Origin: an uncultured Saprospiraceae bacterium
GTDB taxonomy: Bacteria; Bacteroidota; Bacteroidia; Chitinophagales; Saprospiraceae
Length of the DNA stretch: 21,978 bases
Assembly: GCA_937926205.1 (NCBI GenBank)
Contig: CALEYL010000067.1
Span: 1 to 21,978, forward strand
Direction of reading: 5' to 3'
The translations under genes and the position numbers were made by a program. This document shows positions 15,853 to 21,978 of the stretch, piece by piece. The notes under the pieces were generated by a model that was not told where the DNA came from, searched no databases, and was given only the letters and a program-made list of their open reading frames with translations. How positions within the stretch are numbered: position 1 is the stretch's first letter; each line of letters opens with the position of its first letter.

Positions 15853-18108
15853 ATGACGCACCTTTTCGGCATTCGGCACCATGGCCCCGGCTCTGCAAAG
15901 CGCCTTTTATCGGCGTTGCGCCAATTGCAGCCCGATTGCTTGCTTGTGGAGGTTCCCTCGGATGCGGAAAATGCCTTGTCGGGTCTGAATCTGACAGATC
16001 TGACCCCCCCTGTGGCGCTGTTGTTGTACAACGCCACCGATTTGTCACAAGCTTCGTGGTTGCCTTTTGCCTCATTTTCACCGGAATGGCAAGCCATGTT
16101 GTTTGCCCGTGAACAACAGATTCCTTTGGTTTTTATGGATTTGCCAATGGGGGTGCAATTTGCATTAAACCAGCAAGATAAAGAGGTGTTGCTGATCCCT
16201 GAAACGTCCGGAGAAAGCAAAGCCGGACTTCTCCGCGACCCAATGGGGTATATGGCCGAACTGGCAGGGTATGGAGATACGGAAAGTTGGTGGGATGCAA
16301 CATTCGAGCAAAATTTAGAGGACATTTCCGTTTTTGAGCTGATTGAAGAAATGATGCTCGCTTTGCGTGACCATAAATCGGAGGCTGAAACTTCAGAAAC
16401 GCTGCTTCGGGAAGCTTTTATGCGCCAAACCCTTCGAAAAGCTGAAAAACAAGGATACCAGCGCATCGCAGTGGTCTGTGGCGCCTGGCATGCCCCGGCT
16501 CTTCAAAAGCTGAAAACTTTTGACGCTAAAAAAGATGCTGCCCTTCTTCGCGGGCTGCCCAAAACCAAGATTCGCCACACCTGGATTCCCTGGACTTACG
16601 AACGACTGGCACGACAAAGCGGCTATGGCGCCGGTGTGATTTCCCCGGCCTGGTACGAACAATTGTTTCATGCACAGGGCGATCATGTGGTCAGCAACTG
16701 GATGGTTCAGGTAGCGCGCCTGTTACGGGCTGAGGGGTTGGAAGCAAGTGCGGCTCATGCTACAGAAGCCGTACGCCTGGCTGAAAGTCTGGCTGCGCTG
16801 CGCGAAAGGCCGTTACCTGCCCTGGAAGAACTGGAAGAAAGCGCCCTTGCCGTATTTTGCAGCGGCAACGCCCTGCCGCTTGAACTCGTTCGGAAAAAGC
16901 TGGTTATCGGCGAAAAAGCAGGACATGTTCCGGACAATGTTTCGTCTTCGCCATTGCAACAAGACCTGAACGACCGCCTGAAAGCAGCCCGCCTGAACAA
17001 ATACTGGGGAAGCTCCGGCACACAATGGCTCAAAGCAACTACTCAAAAGCCACAGGGGGGCATAGACCTCCGCGATGCAACTGATGTGCTGAAAAGCCAG
17101 CTCCTGCACCAGCTCAACCTGCTCGACATTCCCTGGGGCACAGAAGCAGACGCCTCACAGGGCAACCTGGGTACTTTTCGGGAAATCTGGAAAATGAACT
17201 GGCAACCGGAGTTTCTTATCAGGTTGATAGAAGCAGCCACCTGGGGCAATTCGATCCGGGAAGCATCTGAGGCACGCACCTTAAGCAGGGCAGCCTTTTT
17301 GGAGCGGCTTCCTGAGTTGTCGGAATTAACCCTGTTGACGCTGAAAGCCGGGTTGAGTAATGCCCCGGGCGCCCTCATCCATCGATTAAGCGTTGTGGCG
17401 GCCCTAGACAGGGATGTGTTCCACCTGATGGACTCCCTGCCTACACTGATCAACATCACCCGCTATGGCGACGTCCGAAAAACAGATGTGACGGCCATCG
17501 GCGCCCTGATCGAAGAATTCATTCCAAGGATTTGCATTGCTTTGCCCGGCGCCTGCACCGGAGTTGACGAAAATGTGGCTCAGGACATCCTGAAAAGGAT
17601 ACTGACACTCCAGCGGGCCATACACCTGCCCGGTAAAACAGCTTATCTTGCTCTCTGGAAAACGGCCTTGCTCAAAACGGCCGGGCAAAGCGCGGCACAT
17701 CCTTTATTGCAGGGCGCCTGCGCCAGGATGTTGTTTGAAGAAAAATTTGAGACGCCCGAAGCAACGGCAAAACGCATGTACTTCGCTTTGTCGAGGGGGC
17801 AAACCACCCTGTACGCCGCTTTCTGGACGGAAGGGTTTCTATATGGAAGTGGCCTGTTGCTCATTCATCAGCCCGCCCTTTGGCATATATTGGATGAGTG
17901 GCTGTCCAATTTGGAGGAAGTTGCTTTTACAGAAGCGCTTCCCATGTTGCGGCGAACTTTTTCTGGGTTCAGCAGGGCCGAGCGGCGGAAAATGCTGGAA
18001 ATGGCCGCTTCACCCCATATTTTCAGTAGTTTGCAAGCTCAAAAGGATTCTGTAAGCACAGGGCTTATCGAAGCAGATGCTGTTCGTTTGTTGCTTGGAT
18101 TAACCTGA
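15853..18108 (+). CDS. DUF5682 family protein, partner of MoxR/VWA systems
   Basis: A 751-residue, apparently cytoplasmic protein without signal peptide or membrane segments. The N-terminal signature FGIRHHGPGSA (5-15), LLVEVPSD (30-37), FSPEWQ (75-80) and DLPMG (96-100), together with VVCGAWHAPAL at 207-217, identifies the DUF5682 family. These proteins are typically encoded with a MoxR AAA+ ATPase and a VWA-domain protein. The pairing of an early His-rich loop and a second GxWH motif about 200 residues later recalls the TIKI/TraB/EreA/ChaN hydrolase superfamily, so an enzymatic N-terminal domain is possible (inference). The rest (about 260-751) is helical and leucine-rich, perhaps a binding platform. 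The gene stands alone here, 2.6 kb from the MoxR gene and on the opposite strand. No Shine-Dalgarno is evident. The ATG at 15853 begins right at the conserved N-terminus. Biochemical function is unknown. Confidence 0.85.
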   Translation: MTHLFGIRHHGPGSAKRLLSALRQLQPDCLLVEVPSDAENALSGLNLTDLTPPVALLLYNATDLSQASWLPFASFSPEWQAMLFAREQQIPLVFMDLPMGVQFALNQQDKEVLLIPETSGESKAGLLRDPMGYMAELAGYGDTESWWDATFEQNLEDISVFELIEEMMLALRDHKSEAETSETLLREAFMRQTLRKAEKQGYQRIAVVCGAWHAPALQKLKTFDAKKDAALLRGLPKTKIRHTWIPWTYERLARQSGYGAGVISPAWYEQLFHAQGDHVVSNWMVQVARLLRAEGLEASAAHATEAVRLAESLAALRERPLPALEELEESALAVFCSGNALPLELVRKKLVIGEKAGHVPDNVSSSPLQQDLNDRLKAARLNKYWGSSGTQWLKATTQKPQGGIDLRDATDVLKSQLLHQLNLLDIPWGTEADASQGNLGTFREIWKMNWQPEFLIRLIEAATWGNSIREASEARTLSRAAFLERLPELSELTLLTLKAGLSNAPGALIHRLSVVAALDRDVFHLMDSLPTLINITRYGDVRKTDVTAIGALIEEFIPRICIALPGACTGVDENVAQDILKRILTLQRAIHLPGKTAYLALWKTALLKTAGQSAAHPLLQGACARMLFEEKFETPEATAKRMYFALSRGQTTLYAAFWTEGFLYGSGLLLIHQPALWHILDEWLSNLEEVAFTEALPMLRRTFSGFSRAERRKMLEMAASPHIFSSLQAQKDSVSTGLIEADAVRLLLGLT

Positions 18109-18238
18109 TATCGTTGTATTTGGGCGAATCGATTAATATTGAATGCTGCCGCTACGTTTTTTAGAGTTCGGGTTTTTGCTGCGGCAAAAGATTCTCAATA
18201 CCTTGTGCTTCCTAAGTAATCTAAATTAATACGAGAAT

Positions 18239-19144
18239 ATGAAACCCAACTGGAAAGGGGTATATCCTGCTGTAACAACGAATTTTTTCGCTGATGAATC
18301 GCTTGATCTGGAAACGTTTTCCAAAAACATCGAAGCGCAAATTGCTGCCGGGGTACATGGCATTATTGTGTGCGGCTCTCTGGGAGAAAACAGCACCCTG
18401 AGTTTTGACGAAAAACTACTTTTGCTGGAAACGGCAAAAAAAACGGCGGCAGAACGCGTGCCGGTCATTACCTGCCTGGCAGAGTGCATGACCAGTGAAG
18501 CCATTCGTTTTGCAAAAGCAGCTGAAAAATCAGGTGCAGATGGGTTCATGATGCTTCCCCCCATGCGTTACCATTCCGACGATCGGGAGACCCTGCATTA
18601 CCTGCACCGGGTAGCCGACGCCACGGACCTGCCGGTTATGCTTTACAATAACCCCGTTGCGTATAAAACTTTCCTGTCTATACCCATGTTCATGGATCTG
18701 GCGCAAAATCCCCACTTTGAATCCATGAAGGAATCAACAGGTGACATCCGCTACCTCACTGACCTGATCAATGCTTTTGGAGACCGGTTTAAAATTCTAA
18801 GCGGTGTGGATGACCTGGCCCTGGAAAGTCTGATCATGGGTGCAGATGGCTGGGTGGCTGGCCTGGTAGTTGCTTTTCCTGCTGAGACAGTTGCCATTTA
18901 TGAACTGGCAAAACAGGGGCGCATAGCAGAAGCACGGGAGCTCTATCGCTGGTTCTACCCGTTGCTGCATCTGGATATCGGAACAAAGTTTGTCCAAAAC
19001 ATCAAACTGGCTGAAGTTGCAACCGGGATGGGCACAGAACAGGTGCGTCAGCCCCGACTCCCCCTTGTTGGAGATGAACGCGAGCGGGTACTCAAAGTGA
19101 TAGAAACAGCCATCATCAATCGTCCAACACTTCCTAAATTGTAA
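18239..19144 (+). CDS. DHDPS/NAL-family lyase, probable 1-pyrroline-4-hydroxy-2-carboxylate deaminase
   Basis: A 301-residue TIM-barrel enzyme of the dihydrodipicolinate synthase/N-acetylneuraminate lyase family. The Schiff-base lysine is K164 in ESMKESTGD, the catalytic tyrosine is Y136 in VMLYNNP, and the substrate loop is GSLGENST at 46-53, where DapA proper has GTTGE. The next two genes are a ketoglutarate-semialdehyde-type dehydrogenase and a hydroxyproline epimerase. The likely reaction is therefore deamination of the cyclic imine formed from cis-4-hydroxy-D-proline to give 2-oxoglutarate semialdehyde and ammonia. It is the first gene of the cluster and ends 6 bp before the dehydrogenase. 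A true DapA or a keto-deoxy-sugar dehydratase is less likely given these neighbours. The 130 bp upstream hold no clear promoter. Confidence 0.87.
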   Translation: MKPNWKGVYPAVTTNFFADESLDLETFSKNIEAQIAAGVHGIIVCGSLGENSTLSFDEKLLLLETAKKTAAERVPVITCLAECMTSEAIRFAKAAEKSGADGFMMLPPMRYHSDDRETLHYLHRVADATDLPVMLYNNPVAYKTFLSIPMFMDLAQNPHFESMKESTGDIRYLTDLINAFGDRFKILSGVDDLALESLIMGADGWVAGLVVAFPAETVAIYELAKQGRIAEARELYRWFYPLLHLDIGTKFVQNIKLAEVATGMGTEQVRQPRLPLVGDERERVLKVIETAIINRPTLPKL

Positions 19145-19150
19145 GAAATT

Positions 19151-20740
19151 ATGAATGTATTAGGCACACAGTTTATTGGATATCAACGTAGTCAGGATAG
19201 TTCGGTTGGATTCTCTTCCCGGAATCCTGCCAGTGGCGAAGCCCTCCCCGGTATATTTTACCAGGCAAGCTCCCGGGAAGCAGACGAGGCTTTGCAGTTA
19301 GCTACAACAGCTTTTGAGACTTATAAAAATATGTCTGGCAAAGCCAAATCCGTTTTTCTGCAAGCCATTGCCGATGAAATTCTGGCACTGGGAGATACGC
19401 TGATCCAAAGGGCTATGGCTGAAACAGCCCTTCCACAAGCGCGCCTGGAAGGCGAACGCGGGAGAACCATGGGCCAGTTGCGGCTTTTTGCACAACTTTT
19501 GGAAGAAGGCGCGTGGGTAGAAGCACGCATAGACCCCGCACTGCCGGATCGGCAGCCATTACCCCGGCCGGACATCCGGAATTTATTGATCCCGATAGGG
19601 CCTGTTGTTGTTTTCGGAGCGAGCAATTTCCCCTTGGCTTTTTCTACTGCCGGGGGTGACACCGCCTCTGCACTGGCAGCAGGATGCCCGGTAATTGTTA
19701 AGGCGCATCCTGCTCATCCGGGAACCAGTGACCTGGTTGCCCAGGCCATTGTGACGGCTGCGCAAAAAACAGGGATGCCCGAAGGCGTTTTTTCCATGCT
19801 GTTTGATGAAGGCCACGAGGCCGGTTTGGCGCTTACCATGCATCCACAAACACGGGCTGTCGCTTTCACCGGTTCTCAAAAAGGTGGCATGGCCCTGTAT
19901 CAGGCAGCCCAGCAGCGCCCGGAACCCATTCCTGTCTTTGCAGAAATGGGCAGCATCAATCCTGTTGTTTTATTTCCAATGGCGTTGCGTTTGCGTTCTT
20001 CGGCATTGGCTGCTCAATTGACTGCTTCCATCACGATGGGTGTTGGGCAGTTTTGCACCAACCCAGGCCTGATTCTGGCCATAGAAAGCCCGGAACTTGA
20101 AGCTTTTCTTCAACAGTTCGGAAACGCAATAGCAGCAACCGTGCCGGGCGTCATGCTGAGCACGGGCATTCGCGAAAACTACCGCACCTCATCAGCAGCA
20201 ATGTTGCGGCAAGATGGGGTCGAGAAAATCGGGCAGGCTGAAACAGAAGCCAGTCATTATCAGGCGAGTCCTCTGGTCGCTAAAGTTACAGGTCGCCAAT
20301 TTCTGGAAAACCCGCACCTGCACGAAGAAGTTTTCGGGCCCTACTCGTTGGTAGTAAGCTGCGCTGACAGGGAAGAATTGGCAAAAGTGCTGAGCGTGCT
20401 TCCCGGACAGCTGACAGGTACGCTGATGGCAGAAAGCTCCGAATTGGACAACAGCAATGCCCAACTCATCGAACTGTTGCAAAACAAAACCGGGCGGCTA
20501 ATTTTCAATGGCGTTCCAACGGGAGTAGAAGTTGGTCACGCCATGCAGCACGGCGGGCCATTTCCTTCTACGACCGACAGCCGGTTCACTTCGGTAGGAA
20601 CGGGAGCGATCCGACGCTTTGTACGCCCTTTTGCGTACCAGGATTTTCCGGATGCAAACTTACCGGATGCATTAAAACGCAGCAACCCTCTGAATATCTG
20701 GCGGTTGGTTAATGGGGAATGGACTAAGGCTTCAGCTTAG
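19151..20740 (+). CDS. 2-oxoglutarate semialdehyde (2,5-dioxovalerate) dehydrogenase
   Basis: A 529-residue NAD(P)-dependent aldehyde dehydrogenase. Catalytic residues are C302 in GQFCTNPG, E265 in FAEMGSINP and N159 in FGASNFPLAF. The cofactor loop contains K184 (VIVKAHPAHP) and AFTGSQKGG at 238-246, and EEVFGP at 392-397 is the usual late motif. The VIVKAHPAHPGTSDLVAQAI stretch (181-200) and the overall length are typical of the long-type semialdehyde dehydrogenases that make 2-oxoglutarate at the end of hydroxyproline, arabinate and glucarate routes. Here the flanking deaminase and epimerase point to hydroxyproline. The gene starts 6 bp after the deaminase stop, so co-transcription is very likely. 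NAD versus NADP preference cannot be judged. Confidence 0.92.
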   Translation: MNVLGTQFIGYQRSQDSSVGFSSRNPASGEALPGIFYQASSREADEALQLATTAFETYKNMSGKAKSVFLQAIADEILALGDTLIQRAMAETALPQARLEGERGRTMGQLRLFAQLLEEGAWVEARIDPALPDRQPLPRPDIRNLLIPIGPVVVFGASNFPLAFSTAGGDTASALAAGCPVIVKAHPAHPGTSDLVAQAIVTAAQKTGMPEGVFSMLFDEGHEAGLALTMHPQTRAVAFTGSQKGGMALYQAAQQRPEPIPVFAEMGSINPVVLFPMALRLRSSALAAQLTASITMGVGQFCTNPGLILAIESPELEAFLQQFGNAIAATVPGVMLSTGIRENYRTSSAAMLRQDGVEKIGQAETEASHYQASPLVAKVTGRQFLENPHLHEEVFGPYSLVVSCADREELAKVLSVLPGQLTGTLMAESSELDNSNAQLIELLQNKTGRLIFNGVPTGVEVGHAMQHGGPFPSTTDSRFTSVGTGAIRRFVRPFAYQDFPDANLPDALKRSNPLNIWRLVNGEWTKASA

Positions 20741-20794
20741 TGATGACAATAAAAGCTTTTAGCCCGTTAAAAGGATTCTGTTTACGAGTTGTAA

Positions 20795-21802
20795 ATGCAC
20801 ATGGCATCGAAAACCTTTTTCTGCATTGACGCACACACTTGCGGCAATCCTGTGCGCCTTGTTGCCGGTGGCGGCCCTATACTGACGGGCAATAACATGA
20901 GCGAAAAGCGTCAGCATTTTCTCCGGGAATATGACTGGATCCGGCGCGGTTTGATGTTTGAGCCAAGAGGCCACGATATGATGTCGGGCAGCATTCTTTA
21001 TCCTCCGCATGATCCGGAAAACGATGTAGCAGTGCTGTTCATTGAGACCAGCGGTTGTCTGCCCATGTGCGGCCACGGTACCATTGGCACCATCACCATT
21101 GCGATTGAACACGGCCTGCTCCAGCCCAAAGTGCCCGGGGTAGTTCGCATGGAGGCGCCGGCGGGATTGGTCCACATCCGTTATGAACAGTCGGGCGCCA
21201 GAGTTACGTCAGTCAAATTGACCAACATTCCTTCTTTTCTTGCGGCTGAAAACATCGAAGTAGAATGCCCTGATCTTGGCATGCTGCATGTCGATGTCGC
21301 TTATGGGGGTAATTATTATGCCATTGTAGATGTGCAGGAAAACTTCCCCGGCCTTGAACACTTCAAGGCGGAACAACTTGTTGCCTGGAGTCGTGAACTA
21401 CGCCGCCGCATCAACGAATCAAATCGCTTCGTTCACCCACTTGACGATACCATTAGCGGATTGAGTCATATTGAATGGACGGGAGCGACCCTCTCAACGG
21501 AAGCCAGTGCCCGCAACGCGGTTTTTTATGGCGACAAAGCCATCGACCGATCTCCCTGCGGCACTGGAACCTCGGCGAGGATGGCGCAATGGTATGCCAA
21601 AGGCAAACTCAAAGAAGGCGATGTATTCATCCACGAAAGCATCATTGGAAGTCAGTTCACCGGGCGGATAGAAGGAATAACTACCGTTGGCCCTTTTGAA
21701 GCCATTATTCCTTCCATTGAAGGCTGGGCACGGGTGTACGGACACAATACCATCACCATTGACGACGAGGATCCCTATGCTTTCGGCTTTCAGGTGATTT
21801 AG
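20795..21802 (+). CDS. 4-hydroxyproline 2-epimerase (proline racemase family)
   Basis: A 335-residue cofactor-independent epimerase that converts trans-4-hydroxy-L-proline to cis-4-hydroxy-D-proline. Both catalytic cysteines are present: C92 in GCLPMCGHGTIG and C255 in DRSPCGTGTSAR. Having two cysteines rules out the related trans-3-hydroxyproline dehydratases, in which one is replaced by threonine. The FEPRGHDMMSGSILYPP block (56-72) and the downstream GQ/GS-type loop (IIGSQFTGRI at 283-292) fit the hydroxyproline rather than the proline racemase branch. The start could be the ATG at 20795 or the one at 20801 (MASKTF). It follows the dehydrogenase by 54 bp and probably shares its transcript. 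The D-hydroxyproline dehydrogenase that should act next is not in the window. Confidence 0.93.
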   Translation: MHMASKTFFCIDAHTCGNPVRLVAGGGPILTGNNMSEKRQHFLREYDWIRRGLMFEPRGHDMMSGSILYPPHDPENDVAVLFIETSGCLPMCGHGTIGTITIAIEHGLLQPKVPGVVRMEAPAGLVHIRYEQSGARVTSVKLTNIPSFLAAENIEVECPDLGMLHVDVAYGGNYYAIVDVQENFPGLEHFKAEQLVAWSRELRRRINESNRFVHPLDDTISGLSHIEWTGATLSTEASARNAVFYGDKAIDRSPCGTGTSARMAQWYAKGKLKEGDVFIHESIIGSQFTGRIEGITTVGPFEAIIPSIEGWARVYGHNTITIDDEDPYAFGFQVI

Positions 21803-21823
21803 TAGTCTGCCTTTAGAGCCCGA

Positions 21824-21927
21824 TAGCGGCGTTATACTCGTCCCAAAATCAGTCATCCCGCTCAGCGGGGCTTCCAATTTTGGGCCTTCGCAAGCCTTGC
21901 TCTCGAACTCCCGCATACCGGCCGCTA
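21824..21927. repeat. Structured intergenic element with nested inverted repeats
   Basis: Directly after the epimerase gene the DNA folds in nested layers. TAGCGGC (21824-21830) pairs with GCCGCTA (21921-21927). CCCAAAAT (21842-21849) pairs with ATTTTGGG (21877-21884). CCCGCT/AGCGGG (21857-21869) forms an inner palindrome, and TTCGCAAGCCTTGC...CGAA (21887-21907) makes a second hairpin in the right half. This arrangement resembles dispersed intergenic repeats or a structured RNA more than a simple terminator, as no T-tract follows directly. Only one copy is in the window, so repeat status is inferred. Confidence 0.5.
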
Positions 21928-21978
21928 CGGTTTATACACAAGTTTTTGTTAGAAATTACCCTTGCCGTGGATCATGGT

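Noticed and set aside
15828..16466. 212-residue minus-strand frame opposite the DUF5682 gene
   Set aside because: It is fully antisense to the conserved N-terminus and has a Ser/Arg-rich composition typical of a shadow frame.
18147..18186. TGCCGC...GCGGCA inverted repeat after the DUF5682 gene
   Set aside because: The stem is only 6 bp with a 28-nt loop, and an A-run rather than a T-run follows, so it is too weak to call a terminator.
18239..19144. Annotation of the lyase as DapA (lysine biosynthesis)
   Set aside because: The Schiff-base lysine fits the whole superfamily, but the GSLGE loop and the hydroxyproline neighbours favour the deaminase.
20795..21802. Annotation of the epimerase as proline racemase or 3-hydroxyproline dehydratase
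   Set aside because: Two catalytic cysteines exclude the dehydratase. The operon context and FEPRGH block favour 4-hydroxyproline epimerase over proline racemase.
21494..21916. 140-residue minus-strand frame over the epimerase end and the folded element
   Set aside because: Most of it is antisense to the epimerase. The first 30 residues come from the inverted-repeat element, which better explains the open frame.

Overview
The window looks like a piece of a Bacteroidota chromosome, most likely from the class Saprospiria or a close relative. Several things point there. A giant secreted protein ends in a type B (gliding-motility-associated) sorting domain of the type IX secretion system. A TPR-containing LytS-type kinase is present. 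Shine-Dalgarno sites are weak or absent. Promoter-like sites match the Bacteroidota primary sigma-factor pattern (TTTG, about 20 bp, TAnnTTTG). Eleven protein-coding features are supported, including one clearly broken gene. No rRNA, tRNA, CRISPR array or insertion sequence was recognised.

Layout. 1-1300: a pyrimidine-rich heptamer tandem repeat, then a GT4-type glycosyltransferase. 1529-8494: a 2321-residue secreted M43-type metalloprotease with PKD, beta-propeller and Ig-like modules and a T9SS sorting domain, preceded and followed by hairpins. 8730-11562: a two-gene unit, with a sugar-kinase/RapZ C-terminal fusion overlapping an RsmF-like rRNA cytosine-C5 methyltransferase by 8 bp. 11577-12061 (minus): a toxin-antitoxin remnant with a good promoter, a full-length antitoxin-like protein and a PIN toxin cut off after about 45 residues. 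12155-18108: a MoxR-type AAA ATPase (minus), a divergent soluble TPR histidine kinase (plus), a 595-bp intergenic region, and a DUF5682-family protein (plus). 18239-21802: a three-gene trans-4-hydroxyproline degradation cluster. 21824-21927: a densely folded intergenic element.

How the genes may work together. MoxR AAA and DUF5682 proteins are normally immediate neighbours with a VWA-domain partner. Here they are 2.6 kb apart, on opposite strands, separated by a sensor kinase, and no VWA gene lies on either side, so this is a rearranged version of that system. The 3' genes form a catabolic set that epimerises hydroxyproline, deaminates the cyclic imine and oxidises the semialdehyde to 2-oxoglutarate. 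Only the D-hydroxyproline dehydrogenase is missing from the window. The kinase/RapZ fusion suggests cell-wall amino-sugar recycling.

The least explained DNA is at 15378-15691. A 21-bp sequence occurs twice exactly 246 bp apart, each copy followed at the same distance by a hairpin with conserved stem bases, a different loop and a T-tract. These look like twin small-RNA or attenuator units that I cannot assign to a known family.
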